From: an uncultured Campylobacter sp.
GTDB taxonomy: Bacteria; Campylobacterota; Campylobacteria; Campylobacterales; Campylobacteraceae
NCBI RefSeq assembly: GCF_938045345.1
Contig: NZ_CALIMS010000004.1
Span: forward strand, 62,001 to 126,000
Length of the DNA stretch: 64,000 nucleotides
Direction: 5' to 3'
Program-made: the position numbers and the translations under genes
Notes under the pieces: model-generated
Database searches by the model: none
Seen by the model: the letters and a program-made list of their open reading frames with translations, nothing else
Told to the model about the DNA's origin: nothing
Shown: positions 17,563 through 25,548 of the stretch, piece by piece
Position numbering within the stretch: position 1 is the first letter of the stretch
Layout: every line of letters begins with the position of its first letter

Positions 17563-18612
17563 GTGAGTTACAAAACTAAACTTAAATTTCTATTTTTAAT
17601 ACTCATCTGCTTCATCGCATATCACGCACTAATGTGGTTTTGTATAACAAAAGATATTTTTGATAGAAACGATGGTATGATGATAGGCGATCTCGGCAGG
17701 TTGTCGTATAAGATAAGCTCGTATTTTCCTAGAAAAACGGCAGTAACCCTACCTAGAACTCATGATATTTTAGACTCAGATTTTAAAATAAAACAGGTGG
17801 ATGTAATAACCATAGGCGATAGCTTTTCTAACGGCGGTGGGGGCGGACTAAACCCGTATTATCAGGACTATATCCAAAGCGATAAGAATCTTACGGTTTT
17901 AAATATTCCGCTAATCAACGAAAACTATTACAAAACGCTATTTTCGCTCATAAATTCCGATCTATTGGAAAAATTAAAGCCAAAATACATCATACTGGAA
18001 TCTATCGAAAGACGAGCGGTGGATAGATTTGCCTTTGATTTGGATAAATTTAAAAACGAAAGATCAAATTTAATAGCTCAAAAACGCGCCTCATCATATC
18101 TGCAAACCCCAAAGCCATTTTTTATAAACACGCTCAATTACAATAGTATTTTATATCGCATAGCTTACCGATTCAACGATCATGCCTTTTTATCAAAAGT
18201 GTATTATCTGAAGCTAGACGGGGATTTCTTTACCTCCAAAGATCAAAGCGGGTTATTGTTTTATTATGAAGATCTATATGGACTAGATAAATCAAATGCC
18301 GAAAATATCGCAGCGCTAAATAGAAATTTAAATGAAATACAGAAGCTCTTAGATGAATCAGGCATAAAACTATATTTTATGCCGATGGTGGATAAATACG
18401 ATCTGTATTACGATCATATTTTGGATAAGAAATATGGGAAGAGCAGCTTTTTTGAGCTGCTTCGTGGTGAGAGCAAGCAATATATATTCATAGATACTAA
18501 AGAAATTCTAAGCGAGCTGATAAAAAGCGGCGTAAAGGACGTGTATTTTTCCGACGATACACATATGAGTACTATGGCGCTGAAAGAGATCATAGACAAT
18601 ATGGAATTTTAA
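17563..18612 (+). CDS. AlgJ/AlgX/PatB-like SGNH acetyltransferase partner
   Basis: 349 residues with one N-terminal membrane anchor (about residues 7-27) and a periplasmic domain. It has the SGNH block I motif GDSFSNGG near residue 87 and, near the C-terminus, DDTHMS, which fits the Asp-His pair of the catalytic triad. It probably transfers the acetyl group supplied by the MBOAT protein onto the final glycan. The start is GTG at 17563, with GGAGATAGA just before it, and the gene follows the MBOAT stop by 8 bases, so the two are co-transcribed. Like its partner it is AT-rich and has few repeats, which suggests later acquisition. Overall sequence identity to named proteins cannot be judged here. 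Confidence 0.8.
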   Translation: MSYKTKLKFLFLILICFIAYHALMWFCITKDIFDRNDGMMIGDLGRLSYKISSYFPRKTAVTLPRTHDILDSDFKIKQVDVITIGDSFSNGGGGGLNPYYQDYIQSDKNLTVLNIPLINENYYKTLFSLINSDLLEKLKPKYIILESIERRAVDRFAFDLDKFKNERSNLIAQKRASSYLQTPKPFFINTLNYNSILYRIAYRFNDHAFLSKVYYLKLDGDFFTSKDQSGLLFYYEDLYGLDKSNAENIAALNRNLNEIQKLLDESGIKLYFMPMVDKYDLYYDHILDKKYGKSSFFELLRGESKQYIFIDTKEILSELIKSGVKDVYFSDDTHMSTMALKEIIDNMEF

Positions 18613-19493
18613 TTTAATTAATACTGATTTAAATTTCACGGCACCCGGCAGACTGGAGTAGTTATAAGAAAAATAGATTGTTTCTTTGATAAGACGGAAT
18701 TAACTTGTTTCAGAATTTTCACTGTTTTTATAAGGTCACGCAAGGGCGATTGTTTTTGATCCTAGCCTAAGCGATCAATCCTAAAGCCTCAGTTAAAATA
18801 GGCATTAGAATGGCTATATTAAATAAAAATGCAGTATCGTCATTAACCAAACGATAATAGTTTTTTGTCCAAGAATCTGATAAAATCTGAAAATGTGCTA
18901 TAAAGGTTGAATTCCGAAAGAGGGCAAATAATCAATCTGCGAGTAAACGTAGGGCAATTTGGCTTTTACGCTAGTAAATTATGAAATTTTTTATTTTATC
19001 CTGCGCGACGTGTTCTATATCATAAAGTAAATTGACTTTAAATTTAAAAGCTAAATGGAACGATAAGCAAGGCAGAATAAAACCTAATGATAGAAAATTT
19101 ACATTTAATCTTTGGGTTCTTTAGGAGAGATATACGATAAATAGTATTGAGAAGCGCTACAATCCCTATAGTCTTAGATATCTTATATTGAAAACTATAA
19201 TTTTCAAGTAAAAATCTAATATGAAATTAACGTATAATTATATGAATAATTTCATGTATTTTTGACGCATTTGGTGTTTTTATCAATGGTTTTTATTAGA
19301 AGAATTTTTACATAAATCTATATTCAATAATTTATCTGTGACTTCAAATGAAATCAGTAGGACAAATGTGTTTTCTGTAAGAATCAAAATAGATGATATT
19401 TGAATTGGGTGGAAATGAAATTCTGCTTATGGCAAGAGCAAGAGTTTAAATTTGAAATATGAGAAGCTATCGCGCCAAGATGAGTGCCCTCTT
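18613..19493. other. AT-rich intergenic region with gene debris
   Basis: About 880 bases, visibly more AT-rich than the rest and poor in the GC-flanked RAATTY arrays typical of other gaps. No intact ORF. It holds the remnant listed at 18767-18931. Together with the preceding MBOAT/SGNH genes it looks like one AT-rich island of about 3.4 kb. No flanking direct repeat, tRNA gene or integrase was seen. Confidence 0.5.
18767..18931 (-). pseudogene. C-terminal remnant of an unidentified gene
   Basis: A 54-codon stretch open to a natural stop at 18769-18767, with no start and an in-frame stop at its upstream end (18932-18934). It reads like normal protein: FIAHFQILSDSWTKNYYR, then LVNDDTAFLFNIAILMPI and TEALGLIA before the stop. 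A second frame continues upstream through KAKLPYVYSQIDYLPSFG, so a frameshift is likely. I do not recognise the family. Confidence 0.35.
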
Positions 19494-20051
19494 TTATTCA
19501 ATAACCAGGCGCATCAGATACATATCTTCGCCGTCGATCACGCTGATTTCGGAGCTTTTGCAGCGCGGGCAAGAAAAGTCGTTCTGCGTCAAATCCCCGC
19601 TAAAACCGCAGTTTTTACATTTTACGACGATTTCTTGGGTATGGATGATGAGATCCGCATTTTCGCAGACGGTACCTGCGCGAAAGACTTCGTAGCAGTT
19701 TTGCAAATAATGCGCTTCCACGCCGCTTAGCCGCCCTATTTTTACGTGCAGTTCCCTTATCTGCGGACTTTTTGCGATAGGTGTATCACAAAGCGTCTGC
19801 GGATTTGCATCCAAATTTTTATAAAAATCACCGTTTTTGCTGTTCGAGTCCGTATCCGCAACGCCCGTATTTTCGGTATTCTCGGTGCCTATGTCGGTAT
19901 TTGCGAAATCCGTATTTTCATTGGCGGTATTGGCGATGTTACAGCGATTTTTATCGCCTTGCTGCGCCGCGCCTTTTTTCTTTGCTATTTCGGCGTTTAG
20001 CGCCTTTTCGCATAGCGCCACAAGATCCGCTACGATCGATAGTTCATGCAT
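19494..20051 (-). CDS. hypA: Hydrogenase nickel-insertion protein HypA with internal insert
   Basis: Cytoplasmic metallochaperone that with HypB delivers Ni to the hydrogenase large subunit. The N-terminal Met-His-Glu binds Ni through His2. The zinc site is C145-x2-C148 and C161-x2-C164. The family is usually about 115 residues; this protein has 185. The excess is an Asn/Thr/Asp-rich stretch at about residues 24-94 between the first helix and the next strand. AGAGGA precedes the ATG. It is the last gene of the minus-strand hyp cluster, 99 bases after hypE. Confidence 0.93.
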   Translation of the reverse strand: MHELSIVADLVALCEKALNAEIAKKKGAAQQGDKNRCNIANTANENTDFANTDIGTENTENTGVADTDSNSKNGDFYKNLDANPQTLCDTPIAKSPQIRELHVKIGRLSGVEAHYLQNCYEVFRAGTVCENADLIIHTQEIVVKCKNCGFSGDLTQNDFSCPRCKSSEISVIDGEDMYLMRLVIE

Positions 20052-20150
20052 TTTTTCCTCTAAATTTTACGACCTCGCCGTATTTTGTGCAAAATTTTGT
20101 TGTAAATTTAAAAATACGCCTAAAATTTAGGCATAAATTTGTGTGTAAAT

Positions 20151-21371
20151 TTAACAAATCCTCGGCAGCAACTCGCCCTTTGGAAGCTCCAAAAAACGCT
20201 GCGAGCCGTAGGCGTTTTGCAAAATCACTCGCCCTTTTGCCGCATGCAGAGTTTGAAATTGTCCCGCCCTATTTTCTGATACTGTGCCCGCGTCGCTCGC
20301 ACCCACAGATCCATCATGTGTACTAGGTCTAGGCGTCAAAGCGCCCTTAAATTCGCCTTTGTCGTGTCCTACTTCGCGTACCTCGCCGATGATTGCGGCA
20401 TTTGCGTCAAATTCGCGCAGTATCTCAAGCGCCCTATCTGCCTCGGCACCATCTTCTACGATCGCTACGAAAGTGCCTTCGTTTGCAAGCTCGTACGGCT
20501 CGAAGCCCAGCAGCTCGCACACGCCAACTACTTCATCGCTGATTTTGATATCCTCTTCGCGCACCAAAAATTCAAGCCCGCTGGAGCTTGCAAATTCGTT
20601 TAAAACCGCGCTGAGCCCGCCTCGTGTCGCATCTCGCATCGCTTGGATTTTCACGCCTTGCAAGATCAGCTTTTCGACCGCAGCGCAAAGCGGTTTGCAG
20701 TCGCTTTGTAGCTCGCTGCTTAGCGCGATCTCGTCGCGCGCCGCGAGTATCACCGCCCCGTGCCGCCCGATGTCGCCGCTAAGCAGGATTTTTGCGCCCG
20801 CTTTGATGTTTTGCACGCGCGCAGGTCGCAAAACACGGCCGATGCCGCTGGTGTTGATGAAAATTTTATCACATTTGCCGCGCGGCACGACCTTTGTGTC
20901 GCCGCAAACGATACGAACGCCGCAGCTTCGCGCGGTGCTTGCCATCGAGTCCAAAATGCGTCGCAGCTCGCTTAGGCTAAGCCCCTCCTCGATGATGAGC
21001 GCGCAGCTTAAAAACAGCGGCTTTGCGCCCACCATCGCAAGGTCGTTGACGGTGCCGCAAACGGCGATCTTGCCGATGTCGCCGCCGTTAAAAAACAGCG
21101 GCGTAACCACGAAACTATCGGTGCTGAAAGCTAGCTCGCCGCTAGGGCTCGCAGAATTCAAAGCAGAGCTCGGCGCCGCGCGATCAACACCCGCCCTGGC
21201 GTCTAAATTTAAATCGTCTAAATTTAAATTTAGTATCGCGCTGTCGTTGTTCGCGCGTAAAATTTCATTATCAAACGCCGCAAAGATGGTCTCGTTGATG
21301 AGCCTATTCATCTCCTCGCCGCCGCCGCCGTGGCTTAAAAGTATAGTTTCGTTCAAATTTTTCCTTTTCAC
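20151..21371 (-). CDS. hypE: Hydrogenase maturation protein HypE
   Basis: ATP-dependent enzyme that dehydrates the carbamoyl group on its own C-terminal Cys to thiocyanate, the source of the Fe-CN ligands. The C-terminus is Pro-Arg-Ile-Cys, as required. The N-terminus has LLSHGGGGEEMNRLI, followed by AFSTDSFVVTPLFFNGGDIG. At 406 residues it is about 70 longer than usual because of two low-complexity inserts, at about residues 48-78 and 335-378. The listed GTG start at 21371 is in frame; a TTG at 21356 has AAAAGGA six bases upstream and is an equally good start. Confidence 0.93.
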   Translation of the reverse strand: MKRKNLNETILLSHGGGGEEMNRLINETIFAAFDNEILRANNDSAILNLNLDDLNLDARAGVDRAAPSSALNSASPSGELAFSTDSFVVTPLFFNGGDIGKIAVCGTVNDLAMVGAKPLFLSCALIIEEGLSLSELRRILDSMASTARSCGVRIVCGDTKVVPRGKCDKIFINTSGIGRVLRPARVQNIKAGAKILLSGDIGRHGAVILAARDEIALSSELQSDCKPLCAAVEKLILQGVKIQAMRDATRGGLSAVLNEFASSSGLEFLVREEDIKISDEVVGVCELLGFEPYELANEGTFVAIVEDGAEADRALEILREFDANAAIIGEVREVGHDKGEFKGALTPRPSTHDGSVGASDAGTVSENRAGQFQTLHAAKGRVILQNAYGSQRFLELPKGELLPRIC

Positions 21372-21534
21372 TCGGTTTTAAATTTAAAGCCCGTATTCCG
21401 CAGCCGAACAAGCCGTGCCGCTACGGCGCGGCGCAAAATTTTAAAGCAAATTTAGCGCAACGTTTTTCTTCGATTAAAATTTTAAAGTACGACTTATTTT
21501 TAAAATTTACGCTCTGCGATACCGCGCGCAAAAT

Positions 21535-22632
21535 TTAGCCCGCGTTCTTGACGTCGCCGTATTTATAGTACGCCGCGCACGCCCCTTCGCTTGAGACCAT
21601 GCACGATCCTATCGGGTTTTGCGGCGTGCAGTGCTTGCCGAAAACCTTGCAATCATACGGGCTTTTTTTGCCGCGTAAAATTTCGCCGCAGATACAGGCC
21701 TTGCTCTCGGGAGCGCTCTGTACGCTGCAATCAAACTGCACCCTGGCATCCAGCGCCGCGTACTGCGGGCGCAACTTCATGCCACTTTTTGGAATTTCGC
21801 CGAGCCCTCGCCACGGAAAATCGCAAATTTCAAAATATTTATCTATTAAATTTTGCGCTTTTTGGTTGCCGCCCTCTTTTACGACGCGCTCGTATTCATT
21901 GAAAACCTCGTAAGTACCGGCGTTTTGCTGCTCCACCAAATTTAATACGCCCGCCATTATGTCAAGCGGCTCAAATCCGCTTACGGCGATCGGTTTTTTG
22001 TAATCGTGCGCAATGCTCTCGTAGACCTTCGCGCCGGTGATCACGCTTACGTGACTAGGCCCTAAAAACGCGTCTATTTGCACGTCTGCGTCGTCTAAGA
22101 TCGCTCGCACGGGCGCGGGCACCGTGACGTGATTGATGTGAAAAAAGAGATTTTTTAGCCCCAAGCTTAGCGCTTTATCGATAAGCACGGCGCTCATCGG
22201 CGTCGTCGTCTCAAAGCCGATCGCAAAAAATATCACCGTTTTTTGCGGATTTTCCTGCGCGATCTTTATGCAATCAAGCGGACTATAAAGCGCTCTGATG
22301 TCGTGCCCATCGCCCCGCAGCTTCTGTAAGCTCGTGCGAGAGCCAGGAACTCGAAGCATGTCTGCTAGAGTGCAAAAAATACTCTGCGGCATCGCGGCGA
22401 GCTTGATCGCCTCGTCGATGCGACTGCGCGGCATCACGCACACTGGACAGCCGGGGCCGTGGATAAATTTGATATTTTCGCCGACCAGGCTCGGAAGGCC
22501 GAATTTCATGATCGAGTGCGTGTGTCCGCCGCAAATCTCCATGATGTTTAGCGGCTTTTTGCTTTTGGAAATTATCAGCTTGCTAAGCGCTAAAATCAGC
22601 TCCTTATCCCTAAAATCCTTGATTAGATCCAT
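21535..22632 (-). CDS. hypD: Hydrogenase maturation iron-sulfur protein HypD
   Basis: Scaffold protein that with HypC assembles the Fe(CN)2CO unit. It shows the invariant motifs CGGHTH (near residue 34), GPGCPVC (near 60) and FFAIGFETTTP (near 155), and has clustered C-terminal Cys residues for the [4Fe-4S] centre. Length 365 is normal and no insert is present. It lies 35 bases after hypC and 163 bases before hypE, all on the minus strand. Confidence 0.95.
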   Translation of the reverse strand: MDLIKDFRDKELILALSKLIISKSKKPLNIMEICGGHTHSIMKFGLPSLVGENIKFIHGPGCPVCVMPRSRIDEAIKLAAMPQSIFCTLADMLRVPGSRTSLQKLRGDGHDIRALYSPLDCIKIAQENPQKTVIFFAIGFETTTPMSAVLIDKALSLGLKNLFFHINHVTVPAPVRAILDDADVQIDAFLGPSHVSVITGAKVYESIAHDYKKPIAVSGFEPLDIMAGVLNLVEQQNAGTYEVFNEYERVVKEGGNQKAQNLIDKYFEICDFPWRGLGEIPKSGMKLRPQYAALDARVQFDCSVQSAPESKACICGEILRGKKSPYDCKVFGKHCTPQNPIGSCMVSSEGACAAYYKYGDVKNAG

Positions 22633-22667
22633 TATTTACCTTAAATTTTACGGGTTTGCAAGCCGTT

Positions 22668-22949
22668 TTAATTCTCTGCGCCGGCTCTCGGCTCTATGCT
22701 TTGATATACGGAGCTCTCTTCCGCTCTCATCTGCTTTGCGATCTGCTCGTAAATTTCGATACTCTCCTTCGCTCGCTGCGTATCGATCTTCTCCATCGCA
22801 AAACCAACGTGGATCAGCACGTACTCCCCGACCGCCGCGGGCTCAGGGAGCAGATCCAAGCTCACGCCGCGGCGCACGCCCAGAGTCTCCACCGTCGCGA
22901 AATTATTTTCGTCGATCGAGATGATTTTTGAAGGGATTGAAAGGCACAT
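22668..22949 (-). CDS. hypC: Hydrogenase maturation chaperone HypC
   Basis: Small chaperone that partners HypD and the large-subunit precursor. The functional start is the ATG at 22949, giving MCLSIPSKI with the essential Cys2; the longer in-frame version beginning at 22988 would bury this Cys. At this start the hypB stop and hypC start overlap as TAATG (22951-22947), a typical coupled junction. The protein is then 93 residues, with a C-terminal Glu-rich helix. Confidence 0.93.
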   Translation of the reverse strand: MCLSIPSKIISIDENNFATVETLGVRRGVSLDLLPEPAAVGEYVLIHVGFAMEKIDTQRAKESIEIYEQIAKQMRAEESSVYQSIEPRAGAEN

Positions 22950-23791
22950 TAACGAAATTCCTTCTTGTATTGTAGGAATTTCAGCCATTTCTCCACGCCC
23001 TCGCCGCTTTTACTATCAAGCGCGATGACGTCGGCTTTCGGATTGAGCTTGTGCACTTCGCGCACTACCTCCTGTATATCGAAGTCAAAATGCGGTAGCA
23101 GCGCTGTTTTGGTGATTACGACGCAGTCTGCGCGGCGAAATATTACCGGGTATTTTGCGATCTTATCGCTGCCCTCGGGCACGCTTAGAAGCACTACGTT
23201 CAGGTGCGCGCCTACGTCAAATGCCGCAGGGCAGACGAGGTTTCCGACGTTTTCTATGAAAACCAGATCCAAATTCTTAGTATCGATATGATGAAGCCCC
23301 TCGTGGACCATAAAGGCGTCCAGATGGCAGGTCTCGCCGGTGCTGATCTGATGGGCCTGCGCGCCCGCTTTTATGATGCGATCGGCGTCGCGGTTAGTTT
23401 CCAGGTCGCCCTCGATGACGCCGATTTTAAATTTGCCGCTTTTGATAGTGGCCTCAAGTAGCGTCGTTTTACCGCTACCGGGGCTACTCATCAAATTTAA
23501 GCATAAAATTTTATCCTCGTCAAAATGGGCTCTGTTGTGAGCGGCCTCCTCGTCGTTGGCGCTTAAAATTTTACTCATCACCTCGATCGTCTTGGTGTCG
23601 CTAATAGCGACATTTGCGTGGATGTGATCGTGCGCGTCGTGCTCATGATCGATCCCCGCCTCGTGCATATGGGCGTGGGAGTGGACGGTGCCGTTCGCGT
23701 GGGTGTGGACATGCTCGTGTGTCATATCTGCGTGCGAATGGGCGCCCGCTTCGTGAGTGTGGCCGATGGAACAGCCGCAATCTTTACACAT
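22949..23791 (-). CDS. hypB: Hydrogenase nickel-incorporation GTPase HypB, His-rich
   Basis: GTPase that loads Ni into the hydrogenase large subunit together with HypA. The N-terminus has CKDCGCSIGHTH, then a His-rich stretch with 17 His at residues 10-58, thought in other species to store nickel. The G domain begins SSPGSGKTTLLEATI near residue 112, and later motifs include GDLETNRDA and VITKTALLPHF. AGGAG is before the ATG. It overlaps hypC as TAATG. The region upstream (23792-24536) separates it from nikR and holds a small ORF at 24071-24211. Confidence 0.96.
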   Translation of the reverse strand: MCKDCGCSIGHTHEAGAHSHADMTHEHVHTHANGTVHSHAHMHEAGIDHEHDAHDHIHANVAISDTKTIEVMSKILSANDEEAAHNRAHFDEDKILCLNLMSSPGSGKTTLLEATIKSGKFKIGVIEGDLETNRDADRIIKAGAQAHQISTGETCHLDAFMVHEGLHHIDTKNLDLVFIENVGNLVCPAAFDVGAHLNVVLLSVPEGSDKIAKYPVIFRRADCVVITKTALLPHFDFDIQEVVREVHKLNPKADVIALDSKSGEGVEKWLKFLQYKKEFR

Positions 23792-24536
23792 TTTTTCTCC
23801 TTGGATAATAAATTTTGCGCGTAAAATACCACGTTTTTGCTTTAAACGGCGTAAATTTGATAAATTTTATATCGAAGTGCGGAATTTTATGAAATTTAAT
23901 GAAGCTTGAAATTTACGCGCTTTAGTTTTATCTAAATTTCGTGCGCTGTTTGCGAAGGCTCTACGCAAAATTTAAAGCTAGCGAGCAAAGACGCTGCTTT
24001 AAATTTAATCACCTGCTCACAGATTGCAAAGCTGCACTCTCTAAATTTAGACCTCGCAGCTCGTAACGGCTCAAAATAAACTAAAGATCGCCGTAGATAG
24101 AAGCGCTAAATTCAGGGCTTGCGAGTGGATTTGATCCCGGCACTCTACAATCTCGCGCGTGCTCTCCGGCGTGCCAAACATCATCAATGCGGCGGTCGTG
24201 CTCATATCCATTTTACGCTAGCTCGGCTTTGCAAATGCGGCACGAAAGCGGCACCTATAAAATTTAGTCGCGAGCTGCTGCACCGGTTTCGTGCCTGCGC
24301 GTAAATTTAAACCCGTAGCAAGAATGCTTTTTGATTAAAATTTATAAAATTTTGCGCTCGCCGTGTAAATTTAAACAAATTTTATTTGCACGCCTTGCGC
24401 AACCGCGCTGCCCGAATTCGCTACTCGATCGAGAATCGCGCTTCGTAACCTATAAAAATCGCGCAACCGCTGCGTTTAAATTTAAAAGCGCATAAATTTA
24501 GCGCGACGCGCTGTTTTTTAAAAACGTACAAAAGCC
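23792..24536. other. Gap between nikR and hypB, mostly repeats plus one small ORF
   Basis: About 745 bases. Bases 23820-24060 and 24215-24536 are RAATTY-rich, with no frame or structure that I can support. The middle, 24071-24211, carries a clean 46-codon ORF on the minus strand with ordinary codon use, listed separately. hypB probably has its own promoter here. Confidence 0.5.
24071..24211 (-). CDS. Small 46-residue hypothetical protein
   Basis: An ATG-to-TGA frame on the same strand as nikR and hypB. It reads MDMSTTAALMMFGTPEST, then a polar helix-like stretch with REIVECRDQIHSQ, and ends in a hydrophobic ALNLALLSTAIFSLF. It contains none of the AAATTT repeats that fill the surrounding gap, and its codon choice looks like that of real genes. 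There is a stop just upstream in frame, so the ATG is its first start; the RBS is weak (GAG ten bases before). The hydrophobic tail could be a membrane anchor. I do not recognise it; the position between nickel genes makes it worth testing. Confidence 0.45.
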   Translation of the reverse strand: MDMSTTAALMMFGTPESTREIVECRDQIHSQALNLALLSTAIFSLF

Positions 24537-24968
24537 CTACGCTTCGGTGATGACCGCCTTTACGAGCTTGGAAAATTTCACCCCTTTTAGCGCGCCGATT
24601 TTGGCGCTGAGTCGCTCGATCTTTGAAATTTTATCCCGCATCGTGATCTCCTCGAAGCAGTGGCGCTCGTCGATGTGGAAGTGGCTGGTGCTGACGATGG
24701 TGACGTTTGCGTGATGCTCGATCTCTACGAGCTGCTCGATCAGATCGCTTTGGTGATGATCGTAAGCGATGCAAAGCACGCCCACGCAGTCATCCTCGCC
24801 ATCTCCGTGAAGTACGCCCTCGACCATCTTTTCGCGTATGAGATCGCGGATAAACTCGCTGCGGCTTAGGTATTGCTTGGCGCGCACCATCTCATCGAGA
24901 TCCTCAAAAAGCTTCGTCGGCAGCGAAATGCTAAATCTTACGGCGCTCTCTTTTTCCTCTTTTTTCAT
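24537..24968 (-). CDS. nikR: Nickel-responsive regulator NikR
   Basis: Ribbon-helix-helix transcription factor that senses Ni(II) and controls nickel uptake and nickel enzymes. The N-terminal DNA-binding part is RFSISLPTKLFEDLDEMV with SRSEFIRDLI. The C-terminal ACT domain has the high-affinity Ni site with the right spacing: H85, H96, H98 and C104. 143 residues is normal. It lies inside the hyd/hyp region on the same strand, which suggests that it controls the hydrogenase or its own neighbours. GGGGGA is before the ATG. Confidence 0.95.
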   Translation of the reverse strand: MKKEEKESAVRFSISLPTKLFEDLDEMVRAKQYLSRSEFIRDLIREKMVEGVLHGDGEDDCVGVLCIAYDHHQSDLIEQLVEIEHHANVTIVSTSHFHIDERHCFEEITMRDKISKIERLSAKIGALKGVKFSKLVKAVITEA

Positions 24969-25548
24969 AGTGTCCCCCTATTTCGCGTATTTTGAACGTA
25001 ATTTTACCGAAATTCCGCTCAAATAGTAAGAATTTCGCGCTAATTTGGCTTATTTTTTAAAATTTAAAGCTCCAAGGCACCGCGCTTATTTTGAAATTTT
25101 GCTCGCGATTTCGCGTTATATTTTAGTGCTAACGCGATGAAATTTACCGGTGCTACGTTATTTTAAATTCTACCGCGAGCTTGCGTCCAAATTTTAAGAA
25201 TCGGGCGTTAAATAGCGTCTTAGTTTGGGATCTGCGCAGTATCTAGCCACGCGCCGCGGTAGAATTTTGCATCGATTACCATAGCAGTGCGCCGTGACTC
25301 TATGGCAGCAACGGTGCGCCGTTAAATTTTAAAATTTTAACGTTTCGGCTACGACATATAGAGACGGCAAGGCGTAAATTTGTTCGCTGATTTTGCGATT
25401 TTCGAGAAGCTATCTGCGGTGTATTTTATCGCCCGTAGCGTATCGCAAAGTGCGAGCATAGCGTAGAGCTCAATCAAATTTATCGGCGAGATACTAATAA
25501 AATTTTACCGAGTCGGCTTAGCGCGATAGTTACTTTTTATGAACGAGC
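24969..25548. other. Intergenic region between hypF and nikR
   Basis: About 580 bases, RAATTY-containing but less dense than other gaps. The part nearest nikR (25021-25058) has an imperfect dyad that could be an operator. No ORF worth supporting and no clear hypF terminator were found. Confidence 0.45.
25021..25058. promoter_or_regulatory. Imperfect dyad upstream of nikR, possible operator
   Basis: AAATAGTAAG (25021-25030) and CTTATTTTTT (25049-25058) are inverted with eight of ten positions matching and 18 bases between, about 55 bases before the nikR start. NikR sites in other bacteria are also widely spaced dyads. No motif match can be verified here. Confidence 0.25.

Noticed and set aside
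20284..21381. 365-codon plus-strand ORF opposite hypE
   Set aside because: Ser-rich antisense frame; hypE has full conserved motifs on the minus strand.
23614..23824. Plus-strand ORFs opposite the His-rich part of hypB
   Set aside because: Antisense of the His codon run; HypB motifs on the minus strand are decisive.
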